NCBI RefSeq assembly: GCF_962719845.1 | Contig: NZ_CAUIYF010000026.1 | Location: forward strand, 1-12,962 | Origin: Neisseria uirgultaei | GTDB taxonomy: Bacteria; Pseudomonadota; Gammaproteobacteria; Burkholderiales; Neisseriaceae | Direction: 5' to 3' | DNA length: 12,962 nt | Part shown: piece after piece, positions 1 through 6,683 of the stretch | Layout of the letters: every line of letters starts with the position of its first letter | How positions within the stretch are numbered: position 1 is the stretch's first letter | Program-made: the position numbers and the translations under genes | Notes under the pieces: model-generated | Databases searched by the model: none | Seen by the model: only the letters and a program-made list of their open reading frames with translations | Told to the model about the DNA's origin: nothing

Positions 1-65
1 CTAGAGGCCTAGGACACTGCCCTTTCACGGCGGCAACCGGGGTTCGAATCCCCGTGGGCGTGCCA
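1..65 (+). tRNA. tRNA-Glu (anticodon TTC), 5' end cut off by the window
   Basis: Partial tRNA gene that begins inside the D-arm. The anticodon stem is 17-21 paired with 29-33, and the 7-base loop 22-28 carries TTC at 24-26, which reads glutamate codons. The T-arm with the invariant GGTTCGAATCC follows at 40-51. The 3' acceptor strand ends in a genome-encoded CCA at 63-65. The acceptor 5' strand lies outside the window, so the first seven or more bases and the promoter cannot be checked. The sequence closely follows bacterial tRNA-Glu(UUC). Confidence 0.96.
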
Positions 66-70
66 ATTCA

Positions 71-100
71 AAAACCTGCTTGTTTCAAGCAGGTTTTTTT
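71..100 (+). terminator. Intrinsic terminator of the tRNA-Glu transcript
   Basis: A perfect 12-bp stem (71-82 with 86-97) has a TTT loop and runs into a T-tract ending at 100. It starts six bases after the tRNA CCA end. The A-run on the 5' side means it could also act on the other strand, but no leftward gene ends nearby. Confidence 0.9.
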
Positions 101-296
101 ATTATGAGCCGTCATTCCCGCAACTCTTCGTTATTCCCGCAAATTTTCGTCATTCCCGCGAAAGCGGGAATCTAGAATCTCAAATTTTCAGACAACCTTT
201 GAATATTGCCGCCGCCCGAAAATCTAGATTCCCGCCTGCGCGGGAATGACGGTCGTGCGGATGCGCCGCCATCACGACTTTCCGTGACTTTTCGTC

Positions 297-464
297 ATTC
301 CCGTGAAAACGGGAATCTGGAATCTCAAACTTTCAGATAATTTTTGAATATTGCCGTTGCCCGAAGGTCTGGATTCCCGCCTGCGCGGGAATGACGGTTT
401 GGAAATTACCCGAAACCCAAAAAAACCGAAACCGAACACACTAGATTCCCGCTTTCGCGGGAAT
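297..464 (+). repeat. Composite NIME copy 1 (dRS3-RSa-dRS3-RSb-dRS3)
   Basis: dRS3 starts at 297, 373 and 445, spaced 76 and 72 bp. The same composite recurs as a direct copy at 577-745 and as an inverted copy at 9828-9998. A shorter dRS3-RSa-dRS3 copy sits at 152-247. The dRS3 cores differ among copies in the central eight bases. Confidence 0.88.
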
Positions 465-509
465 GACGGCGGAGGGGGCGATGCTGTCTGAAGCCCGACA
501 AGGCATTTG

Positions 510-521
510 ATGCCGTCTGAA
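510..521 (+). repeat. DNA uptake sequence (12-mer ATGCCGTCTGAA)
   Basis: An exact AT-DUS sits between the two composite NIME copies. A one-mismatch relative (ATGCTGTCTGAA) lies 29 bp upstream at 481-492. The DUS is bound by the competence pilin ComP and marks DNA for uptake by Neisseria. Confidence 0.9.
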
Positions 522-576
522 ACCCCGTCATTCCCCTGCTGTCCGCAACTCTTTGTCATTCCTGCAATTTTTCGTC

Positions 577-745
577 ATTCCCGCGAAAGCGGGAATCTAG
601 AACCTCAAACTTTCAGACAACCTTTGAATATTGCCGTTGTTCTAAGGTCTGGATTCCCGCCTGCGCGGGAATGACGATCTGGAAATTGCCCGAAACCCAA
701 AAACAACTGAAACCGAACACTCTAGATTCCCGCTTTCGCGGGAAT
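577..745 (+). repeat. Composite NIME copy 2, direct repeat of 297-464
   Basis: dRS3 starts at 577, 653 and 726, spaced 76 and 73 bp, with RSa then RSb between them. It differs from copy 1 by scattered substitutions (for example GTTGTTCTAAGG against GTTGCCCGAAGG in RSa), so the duplication is not very recent or has been shuffled. Confidence 0.87.
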
Positions 746-796
746 GACGGAATTTTAGGTTTCTGTTTTTATGGGAATGACGGCAGAGAGTGGACG

Positions 797-832
797 ATGC
801 CGTCTGAAACGCGAAACGGTTTCAGACGGCAT
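797..832. terminator. Inverted DUS pair, hairpin behind the DASS transporter gene
   Basis: A 14-bp perfect stem (797-810 with 819-832) is built from two oppositely oriented DUS copies around the 8-base loop GCGAAACG. It lies 30 bp past the stop codon of the leftward transporter gene. The T-run (833-837) is on the rightward side, so the leftward transcript lacks a classical T-tract. Termination there is plausible but not certain. The hairpin also doubles as an uptake signal. Confidence 0.7.
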
Positions 833-862
833 TTTTGCCTTAACATTCAAACAGCCGGCGGT

Positions 863-2314
863 TTACCAATAACCTAAAGCTTTCCACCACAAAATGCCGA
901 CTGTGGCGAAAATCAGGATTTCGATAACGCTCATAATGAAGCCCGCCTTCCACCATTCGCCCATATTGACGTAGTTTGAGCCGTAAATCACAGGCGCGGA
1001 ACCGGTGGCGTAGTGGGTCAGCGACATCATTATGCCGGTGGCGGCCGCCATCATCAGGGCAAACAGCATAGGCGGCGCACCCAAGGCGAGACCTGCACCG
1101 TAAAACGCGCCGAACATCGCGGTAACGTGTGCCGTGCCGCTGGCGAAAACGTAGTGGGCGTAGAGGTAGGCAAGCATCAGCAGGGCGCAGCCGGCTTCCC
1201 AACCCAAACCCAAATGGGCGATGCCGCTTTGCATGGATTCGGACAGCCAGCCGATAAGCCCCAGTTTGTTGAGGAAGTTCGCCATCATCACCAAGGCGGC
1301 AAACCAAACGATGGTGTCCCACGCGCTTTTTTCCTTCAGTGCGTCGTCCCAAGTCAGGACGCCGCTCAAAAGGCAGAGGCTCAGCCCGAGGAAGGTGGTG
1401 GCGGTGGCATCGACTTTCACGCCGGCCAGCATTTCGGGAATGCCCGCCCACAACAGCAGCAGGATCACGAAAATGCCGAGCATCATTTTTTCGTCGCGCT
1501 TCATCGCGCCCATTTCTTTCAGTTTTTCTTTGGCAAGGGCGGTCGCGTCAGGCGTTTGTTTGATTTCGGGCGGATACAGGAAATACAGCACCAGAGGCAT
1601 CAGCAGCATCGCAATCAGGCCGGGTACGATCATCGCCAAGAACCAAGTGCCCCAAGAGAGTTGGATTTGCGAATTGGTGGCTTTGGCAACCAGTTCGACG
1701 ACCAACGGGTTGGGTGCGGTGGCAGTGATGAAAATCAGGCAGGTAATCACGTTGGCGTGAAAGTTGACCAGTGAAAGGTATTTGCCGATTTTGCCTTCCG
1801 TCCCTTTTTCGGGATCGGAGTCGAAACTCAAGGCGATGGATTTCATAATCGGATGCACAATCGCCCCGCCGCGCGCGGTGTTGCTCGGCGTTACCGGGCC
1901 GATGACCAAGTCCGCCAATGCCAGGCTGTAACCCACGCCCAGCGTGCGTTTGCCGAAAAGGGAAATCAAAAGGTAGCCGATACGCATCCCCAAGCCGGTT
2001 TTCAACAGGCCGCGCGAGATGATGATGGCGATACCGATCATCCAGATTAACGAGTTGTTGAGGCTGCTCAAAGCGTCTTTGGTCGCGTCGGCGGCTTTTT
2101 CGTTGGTTACGCCGGTCAGCGCGACCAGGGTAATGCCCAAAACCGCCATTGCGCCGATGGGCATGGCTTTGCCGATGATGCCGGCGATGATGCCGACGAA
2201 CAGTGCCAGAAGATGCCACGCATCGGGCGATACGCCTTGGGGAACGGGGATAACGAACCAGATAAGCAGCGTCAGCGCGAGCGCGGCCGCCGCAGGGATT
2301 GGCTTGAAGCCCAT
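863..2314 (-). CDS. DASS-family (SLC13/CitT-type) dicarboxylate transporter
   Basis: This 483-residue inner-membrane protein has about a dozen hydrophobic segments and belongs to the divalent anion:sodium symporter family (Na_sulph_symp). The first substrate/sodium-site motif is TPSNTARGG (residues 142-150). The second half carries the FASGTAHVTAMF variant (390-401) and THYATGSAPVIYGSNYV (433-449), typical of the CitT/TtdT/plastid 2-oxoglutarate-malate translocator branch. That branch often exchanges di- or tricarboxylates rather than importing them with sodium. The start ATG is preceded by TAGGAGAC at good distance. It lies 94 bp behind the NuoF-like gene, with an inverted DUS pair between, so it may be co-transcribed by read-through or partly uncoupled. 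From its context I infer a C4-dicarboxylate substrate, possibly malate or fumarate in exchange for succinate. Sulfate and citrate are not excluded by the sequence. Confidence 0.94.
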   Translation of the reverse strand: MGFKPIPAAAALALTLLIWFVIPVPQGVSPDAWHLLALFVGIIAGIIGKAMPIGAMAVLGITLVALTGVTNEKAADATKDALSSLNNSLIWMIGIAIIISRGLLKTGLGMRIGYLLISLFGKRTLGVGYSLALADLVIGPVTPSNTARGGAIVHPIMKSIALSFDSDPEKGTEGKIGKYLSLVNFHANVITCLIFITATAPNPLVVELVAKATNSQIQLSWGTWFLAMIVPGLIAMLLMPLVLYFLYPPEIKQTPDATALAKEKLKEMGAMKRDEKMMLGIFVILLLLWAGIPEMLAGVKVDATATTFLGLSLCLLSGVLTWDDALKEKSAWDTIVWFAALVMMANFLNKLGLIGWLSESMQSGIAHLGLGWEAGCALLMLAYLYAHYVFASGTAHVTAMFGAFYGAGLALGAPPMLFALMMAAATGIMMSLTHYATGSAPVIYGSNYVNMGEWWKAGFIMSVIEILIFATVGILWWKALGYW

Positions 2315-2349
2315 ATTAGTCTCCTAGTTTGAAGTATCGGGAAAATCGG

Positions 2350-2397
2350 GTTTCAGACGGCGTGTGCCTGATTTTGGCGGGGGATGCCGTCTGAAAC
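2350..2397. terminator. Inverted DUS pair between NuoF-like gene and transporter gene
   Basis: Arms 2350-2361 (GTTTCAGACGGC) and 2386-2397 (GCCGTCTGAAAC) pair over 12 bp with a 24-base loop. The right arm extends to a full AT-DUS (2384-2395); the left arm has GT where the full 12-mer would have AT. Leftward of the hairpin comes only a short T-run (CGATTTTCC), so termination is probably partial. This would reduce expression of the transporter gene relative to the redox genes. Confidence 0.6.
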
Positions 2398-2408
2398 GCC
2401 TTACCGGC

Positions 2409-3662
2409 TTAATCCTGCTCCGCCGGCAGTCCGTACTCTTCGGGGAAGGTACGCATCGAGCTTTGCAACACGGTAACCGCGCCGTCAATCAGGCCGCAGC
2501 GGCCGCTTCGGGGCAGCAGTTGGCACAGGCTTTGCAGGGCGCGGAGGTCGTCTGAAGTGCCGATGCCGGTATCCACGCGGTTGAGCAGGCGTGAAAGTTG
2601 GAACGTACCGCCTTTGCACGGCGGGCATTGTCCGCATGAGTTGGCAGCAAAAAACTCCACATATTCAGATACTTTACGCACCACACTCGTGCCTTCGGAA
2701 ATCACAATCATCGCACCCGTACCGAGGCTGGATTTGCGTTCGCGCACGGACACGAAGTCCAATGGCACATCCAAATCTTTGGCAGTCAGAAGCGTGTTTG
2801 ACGGGCCACCGGTGAAGACGGCTTTAAACGTGCGGCCTTCAAGCATACCGCCGCCGTGATCGAAAATCAGTGATTTCAGCGTTGTACCCATTGGCAGCTC
2901 GTACAGGCCCGGGTTCAATACGTCGCCGGAGAGCGAGTAGAGTTTCGTACCTGCGGCATCGCCCAAACCCAGCGATTTGTACCATTCCGCGCCTTTGGCA
3001 AGGATTTGCGGAATATTGGCGAAGGTTTCGGTATTGTTGATTAGGGTCGGTTCACCGTTGACACCGCTTTCCGCAGGGAAAGGCGGCTTGCGGCGCGGGA
3101 ACGGGAAACCGCCTTCCAACCATGAAATCACGGCGGTTTCTTCGCCGCCGATGTAGCGGCCTGAAGTTTCGACCAATTTCAGGTCTAAAGGTTTGCCCAG
3201 ATAGTTTTCGATGCGGATGAACAAATCGCTTTTTTTCCATTGCTCGATGGCGGGCGTGATGGAAGCGATGGATTCGGTTTGATGAGGGTTGACGTACAAA
3301 ACCGCTTTGTTGGCGCGGCAGGCGACGGCGGCAATCAATACGCCTTCGATGACTTGGTGCGGCGTTTTCGCCAGCAACACGCGGTCTTTGAACGTACCCG
3401 GTTCGTCTTCGTTGGCATTGCAGACGACGTATTTGTCGCCGTGTTTGCTTTGGGCGGCAACCGCCGCCTCCCATTTGCGCCAGGTCGGGAAACCTGCACC
3501 GCCCATACCGCATAGGTTGGCATCTTGCAGTTTGGAAACAATGCTTTGAGGATCGGCAAGTGCAGCCAGCAGGCCTTCGCCGCCGCCGACTTTGCGCCAC
3601 GCGGTCAAATCCGCACCGACTTGGCGGGACGGGTGCAGTAAGTTTTGATTGGCTTGGTTCAT
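2409..3662 (-). CDS. NuoF-like NADH:FMN iron-sulfur protein (stand-alone diaphorase subunit)
   Basis: The 417-residue protein resembles the 51-kDa complex I subunit NuoF, which takes a hydride from NADH onto FMN. Visible motifs are GMGGAGFPT (52-60) and NANEDEPGTFKDR (82-94) for FMN/NADH binding, GGEETA (172-177) with WLEGGFPFPRRKPPFPA, and NNTETFANI (209-217). At the C-terminus C343, C346 and C349 (SCGQCPPCKGG) and C389 form the [4Fe-4S] N3-type site. Length is close to NuoF, with no fused NuoE- or NuoG-like domain. A longer frame upstream exists, but ATG at 3662 is chosen because homology starts after it, AGGAG lies just before it, and it overlaps the flavoprotein stop codon as ATGA. No other nuo genes are present. 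I infer that it feeds NADH electrons to the two neighbouring redox proteins; a role as a general diaphorase is the alternative. Confidence 0.92.
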   Translation of the reverse strand: MNQANQNLLHPSRQVGADLTAWRKVGGGEGLLAALADPQSIVSKLQDANLCGMGGAGFPTWRKWEAAVAAQSKHGDKYVVCNANEDEPGTFKDRVLLAKTPHQVIEGVLIAAVACRANKAVLYVNPHQTESIASITPAIEQWKKSDLFIRIENYLGKPLDLKLVETSGRYIGGEETAVISWLEGGFPFPRRKPPFPAESGVNGEPTLINNTETFANIPQILAKGAEWYKSLGLGDAAGTKLYSLSGDVLNPGLYELPMGTTLKSLIFDHGGGMLEGRTFKAVFTGGPSNTLLTAKDLDVPLDFVSVRERKSSLGTGAMIVISEGTSVVRKVSEYVEFFAANSCGQCPPCKGGTFQLSRLLNRVDTGIGTSDDLRALQSLCQLLPRSGRCGLIDGAVTVLQSSMRTFPEEYGLPAEQD

Positions 3663-5287
3663 GATTGTTGCTCCTGCAAACCGGCGTGTTCGCGCAGATC
3701 GAATTTGCCGTAGTCGGGATATAAAACGGGGGCTTTGATGTCGCCGGTCAGTCCGGCGCGGGTCATTTCGCGTTGCAGATCGTGGACGTGTCCGACACCG
3801 CCGCGCACTTTTTTCAGCGGCAGGCCGCAATTTGCCGCAGCTTTACCGGCACGGCGGCCGAAGCTGATGATGTCCAAAAGCGCGTTGCCCATCAGGCGGT
3901 TGCGGCCGTGGATGCCGCCGGTTACTTCGCCGGCGCAATAGAGGCCTTCGACGCAGGTCGCGCCGTCGCCGTTGATTTCGACACCGCCGTTTTGGTAGTG
4001 CAGGGTCGGATGAATCATTACAGGCTCGACGGCGGGATCGATGCCGCATTTATGGGCGACGTGGCCGAGCGTAACCAAACGGTTCAATACATCAGGATCG
4101 TTTTCAATCAGGCGCGGGGTGTCGAGGAACACGCCGACCTGTCCGTCGCGTACTACACCGCGACCTTCGCGGCACTCGCGCAAAATGGCGGCGGCAACAA
4201 CGTCGCGCGGCTGCAATTCGTCAACGAAACGTTCGCCCAAGCCGTTGACCAGTTTGGTGCCTGCGGAACGCACGGCTTCGGAAATCAGCGCGCCTGCCAA
4301 GTGCGGCGGATGGGCGACGCCGGTCGGATGGTATTGGAAGGAATCAATGTCGCGCAGTTTCGCGCCGATGCGGTATGCCATCACCAGACCGTCGGCGGTT
4401 GCGCCGTAGTGGTTGGAAGTGGCGAAACCCTGCAAATGCAGCCGCCCGCTGCCGCCGGTTGCCAAGACCACGGCTTTGGCGTGCACCAATACCAAAGAGC
4501 GTTTTTCCAAATCGTACAAAATCGCGCCGACGCAGCGGCCGTGTTCGTCCGACAATAATTCGATGGCGGGGTGGCGGTTGAGTTGCGTGATGTTTTCGTC
4601 GAGTTCGACCGCCTCGCGCAGGACGCGCATCATTTCAAGGCCGGTAAAGTCGCGGTAACTCAAAATACGCGGCACGGTCGTACCGCCCGCGCGTTTTCGG
4701 CTTAGCATACCGTTGCTGTCCGCGCCATTGGCAAGGTCGAAGGTCATGCCCAAACCAATCAGCCAGCGGATGGCGGACGGCGCGTCGGTAACCATTTGTG
4801 CCACCAATTCTTTTTTGCCTGCGTTGTGGCCGCCTTTGACGGTGTCGTCAAAGTGCTGTTGCAGGCTGTCTTCCGCGCCGACTGCCGCCTGAATGCCGCC
4901 TTCCGCCATTACGGTATTGCTGTCGCCGATACGCAGCTTGTTCGCCATAATCACACGCGCGCCTGCTTCGGTTGCAGACAATGCCGCCGCCGCACCCGCG
5001 CCGCCGCCGCCGATAACCAGTACGTCGGTGTTCAAATGTTCCGCGCCAGACAAATCATAATCGTCAATCAGGGACCGGCTGATTAAGAGTTTCGCCAAAT
5101 CAGGATGGCAGTAATCGCCGGCGTTCGGGCCGATGGGCAGCTTCACGCGTGCATTTGCCTGATAATCGGGATGGAATTGGCTCAGTAATTCGTTTTTTTC
5201 CGGCAGGTCGCCGCGCAGTTCCAATGAGGATGCACGCAGGTTGGCAAGGGCGGTTTCGTAGTCTATGCCTTGTATTTCGTTCGCCAT
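3659..5287 (-). CDS. Fumarate reductase/succinate dehydrogenase-type flavoprotein
   Basis: The 542-residue flavoprotein belongs to the FAD_binding_2 family. Numbered from ATG at 5287, it has the dinucleotide motif VIGGGGAGAAAA (91-102) and SNTVMAEGGIQA (123-134), where the usual flavin-linking histidine of SdhA/FrdA (SHT) is Asn124, implying non-covalent FAD. The substrate site looks intact: QYHPTG (His320), PRDVVAAAI (Arg361), HYQNGG (His429) and HGRNRLMGNALLDI (Arg463). This favours true fumarate/succinate chemistry. The C-terminus is shorter than in FrdA, and an extension of about 85 residues precedes the FAD fold. GTG at 5290 is also in frame, but ATG at 5287 has GGGAGG at 7 bases and overlaps the preceding stop as TGATG. 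No membrane-anchor genes follow. L-aspartate oxidase is less likely, since the GEVTGGIHGRNR signature resembles soluble fumarate reductases. Confidence 0.92.
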   Translation of the reverse strand: MANEIQGIDYETALANLRASSLELRGDLPEKNELLSQFHPDYQANARVKLPIGPNAGDYCHPDLAKLLISRSLIDDYDLSGAEHLNTDVLVIGGGGAGAAAALSATEAGARVIMANKLRIGDSNTVMAEGGIQAAVGAEDSLQQHFDDTVKGGHNAGKKELVAQMVTDAPSAIRWLIGLGMTFDLANGADSNGMLSRKRAGGTTVPRILSYRDFTGLEMMRVLREAVELDENITQLNRHPAIELLSDEHGRCVGAILYDLEKRSLVLVHAKAVVLATGGSGRLHLQGFATSNHYGATADGLVMAYRIGAKLRDIDSFQYHPTGVAHPPHLAGALISEAVRSAGTKLVNGLGERFVDELQPRDVVAAAILRECREGRGVVRDGQVGVFLDTPRLIENDPDVLNRLVTLGHVAHKCGIDPAVEPVMIHPTLHYQNGGVEINGDGATCVEGLYCAGEVTGGIHGRNRLMGNALLDIISFGRRAGKAAANCGLPLKKVRGGVGHVHDLQREMTRAGLTGDIKAPVLYPDYGKFDLREHAGLQEQQS

Positions 5288-5925
5288 CACACTGCCTCCC
5301 CTTCAAATTCGACTTTCATTTTGCCGCTGTCGATTTCGCGCAGGCGGCGCATCAAATCCACAGGGCGCAGCGTGCGCGCCGCTTTCATACGGCGGGCGAA
5401 CAGGCCCAAGTGGTTCGGACGGATGTGTTCGGGGCAGGAGAGGGTGCAGAGGTTGCACATCACGCATTGGTCGAAGGTCAAAGCCGCCGCGCCGAAATCG
5501 CCGGATACCACCTGCGCCACGCCGTTTTCCACTTCCAAACCTTTTGGGCAGGCACGGTTGCAGCCGCCGCAATGACGGCAGTTTTGCGCTTCGGGGAAGG
5601 CTTTTGCGGTGTCGTCCAGCCAGTTCCAGCCGTCGCCGACCTCGCCCACGTCGTAATACTGGATATGCTCGGGGATGAAGTAGTCCAAGAAACTGACCTG
5701 CATCCCTTCCTCTACTTTGGTTTCACACGCCAGCGCGGTGGTTACCTCGCGCTCGCCTTCCTTGCGTATCATGCAGCGGCACGAACCGCACACGCCCTGC
5801 CCCATGCAGCCGACATTGGCGGTAATCGCGCTGCCGGAACGGGCGTAGGCTTGGATAATGGACGAATCGGCGGAGGCCTTGACCTCGTGTCCGTCTATGG
5901 TCAGGGTTAACAAATTTTCACTCAT
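5287..5925 (-). CDS. SdhB/FrdB-like iron-sulfur protein with 2Fe-2S and two [4Fe-4S] motifs
   Basis: This 212-residue electron carrier is the first gene of the operon. The N-terminal ferredoxin-like domain (about 1-85) has C40, C46, C49 and C67 for a [2Fe-2S] cluster. The C-terminal helical domain carries two complete CxxCxxCxxxCP motifs: C116/C119/C122/C126 and C154/C157/C160/C164. In SdhB/FrdB of quinone-linked enzymes the second motif lacks its middle cysteine and binds [3Fe-4S]; here C157 is present, so two [4Fe-4S] clusters are expected, as in thiol- or NADH-linked relatives. The first-to-second cysteine spacing of the [2Fe-2S] site is CX5C, one longer than the plant-type CX4C. No signal peptide or membrane segment is visible. 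ATG at 5925 follows AGGACA at suitable distance. It likely links the NuoF-like protein to the flavoprotein. Confidence 0.91.
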   Translation of the reverse strand: MSENLLTLTIDGHEVKASADSSIIQAYARSGSAITANVGCMGQGVCGSCRCMIRKEGEREVTTALACETKVEEGMQVSFLDYFIPEHIQYYDVGEVGDGWNWLDDTAKAFPEAQNCRHCGGCNRACPKGLEVENGVAQVVSGDFGAAALTFDQCVMCNLCTLSCPEHIRPNHLGLFARRMKAARTLRPVDLMRRLREIDSGKMKVEFEGEAV

Positions 5926-6029
5926 GGCAGTGTCCTGTTGGAAGGATAGTAGATTCGGTATTGTGTATTTTTGTTACACAAGAGAAACAATAACTTCCTC
6001 TCGCGCACTATGAATATGTTTATAACTTA

Positions 6030-6049
6030 ATGTTTCTTATGTGAAACAT
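6030..6049. promoter_or_regulatory. Palindrome ATGTTTC-N6-GAAACAT, candidate operator of the redox operon
   Basis: Perfect 7-bp arms lie 105 bp upstream of the first redox gene. Two further single GAAACA half-sites occur at 5984-5989 and 6100-6105, each about 57-59 bp from the one in the palindrome. The arrangement fits a dimeric repressor or activator. The regulator cannot be named from the sequence, and it does not match the FNR consensus. Confidence 0.35.
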
Positions 6050-6112
6050 AGTTTATCAGAATTTGCGCCTTATCGTTACTAAACTACAAAATTGCCATAG
6101 AAACATATATTG

Positions 6113-6143
6113 TTGACAAAATTTATGTATGAAATTTTAAAAT
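6113..6143 (+). promoter_or_regulatory. Candidate rightward promoter inside the intergenic region
   Basis: A perfect -35 TTGACA (6113-6118) is followed by TTTAAA at 17 bp (6136-6141) or the better TAAAAT at 19 bp (6138-6143). It lies about 600 bp before the fumarase start, so it would make either a very long leader or a short RNA ending at the hairpin 6239-6276. In such AT-rich DNA a chance match is quite possible. Confidence 0.3.
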
Positions 6144-6172
6144 ATACTTACTTTTCAATAAGATTATAAAGA

Positions 6173-6184
6173 ATGCCGTCTGAA
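6173..6184 (+). repeat. DNA uptake sequence in the divergent region
   Basis: An exact AT-DUS without an inverted partner. The nearest candidate partner, AGACGG at 6232-6237, is badly degenerate. A 42-codon frame starts on its ATG but has no ribosome binding site. Confidence 0.88.
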
Positions 6185-6238
6185 AAGCAGAAAAAACAAA
6201 CAGAAAAATACAATCCATTCTCATTATTGCAAGACGGT

Positions 6239-6276
6239 AAAAAATACATATATTGCTGTAATATATGTATTTTTTT
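6239..6276. terminator. AT-rich 16-bp perfect hairpin with flanking A- and T-runs
   Basis: Arms 6239-6254 and 6260-6275 pair perfectly around the loop GCTGT, with an A-run before and a T-run (6270-6276) after. The shape is that of a bidirectional intrinsic terminator, but the stem is nearly all A/T and therefore weak. No annotated gene ends here. It may end an unannotated short transcript, insulate the two divergent promoters, or form a cruciform. Confidence 0.45.
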
Positions 6277-6317
6277 GAAAATTCTGATATTTGGAAAATA
6301 AGTTGTAAAATTTCAAA

Positions 6318-6345
6318 AAGTCAAATGCGTTTGACTTCAGTCAAA
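6318..6345. promoter_or_regulatory. Three alternating GTCAAA/TTTGAC half-sites at 10-bp steps
   Basis: GTCAAA (6320-6325), TTTGAC (6330-6335) and GTCAAA (6340-6345) alternate with 4-base spacers, giving two overlapping palindromes; the first extends to 8-bp arms (6318-6325, 6330-6337). The 10-bp period puts all half-sites on one DNA face. TTTGAC-N4-GTCAAA resembles the CRP/FNR layout (FNR: TTGAT-N4-ATCAA) with C/G at the inner position, but the overlap and the regulator identity are unresolved. Confidence 0.45.
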
Positions 6346-6653
6346 ATTTCCTCTTTCGTATATGACAACTCCCTGCCGTCGTTATATCCTTTAATCGATT
6401 GAAATCAGTTTGAAATTATTGAGAATAATTTTTATGCCGTTAAAACGGATATTCGGACAGGTTCGGACGGTATTTATAAAAAACCTAAAATTACCAAACA
6501 TATTTGTAGTTTTATTTCTACCTCAAGCAACAGGCAAAGATTACGAATATCAAAACCCGAGTAAAACAGTATTTTATTAAAACAAATTGATAATCAAGAG
6601 ATTAGAATTATGTATTGTCTTTACCGTACAAACGCTGGCACTATTTCAACCTG

Positions 6654-6683
6654 ATAAAAAAACAGCCTTCAAAAAGGTTGTTT
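6654..6683 (-). terminator. Leader hairpin of the fumarase gene, terminator-like on the minus strand
   Basis: AACAGCCTT (6661-6669) pairs with AAGGTTGTT (6674-6682) with one G-U pair on the plus-strand RNA, and flanking A/T bases lengthen the stem. Read leftwards it is followed by a run of seven T, so it could stop transcription coming antisense out of the fumarase gene. In the rightward transcript it forms part of the 5' leader. Confidence 0.4.

Larger units (their letters stand above)
113..777. repeat. NIME array: eight dRS3 repeats alternating with RS units
   Basis: This gene-free stretch holds eight full dRS3 copies (ATTCCC-N8-GGGAAT) at 152-171, 228-247, 297-316, 373-392, 445-464, 577-596, 653-672 and 726-745, plus half-copies near 113, 133, 530 and 772. 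Two kinds of spacer alternate. RSa, about 56 bp and containing TTTCAGA...TTTGAATATTGCCG, follows copies 1, 3 and 6. RSb, about 52 bp and containing GGAAATT-CCCGAAACCCAAA, follows copies 4 and 7. dRS3 is known in meningococci as a building block of intergenic mosaic elements and as the target used by filamentous Nf prophages; no phage is present here. Open frames across the array have no gene-like features. Confidence 0.92.

Noticed and set aside
272..559. Open reading frame of about 95 codons on the minus strand in the NIME array
   Set aside because: It is composed of dRS3 and RS repeats, with repeated peptide blocks such as SFPRRRES that come from the repeat itself. It has no ribosome site.
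113..777. CRISPR array
   Set aside because: The repeats are palindromic 20-mers, but the spacers are themselves repeated RS sequences, not unique, and their spacing alternates. This is the known NIME structure, and no cas gene is nearby.
3659..5287. L-aspartate oxidase (NadB) identity for the flavoprotein
   Set aside because: The GEVTGGIHGRNR signature, the N-terminal extension and the operon partners with iron-sulfur and NADH modules fit a fumarate-reductase type better; NadB works without such partners.
6173..6301. A 42-codon frame beginning MPSEKQKK with a hydrophobic, cysteine-containing end
   Set aside because: Its ATG is the first part of a DUS, a common source of false MPSE starts in Neisseria. 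There is no ribosome binding site, and the second half is the AT-rich hairpin.
6587..6597. FNR box (TTGAT/ATCAA) upstream of fumarase
   Set aside because: The arms match FNR half-sites but are separated by one base instead of four, so the spacing does not fit an FNR dimer.
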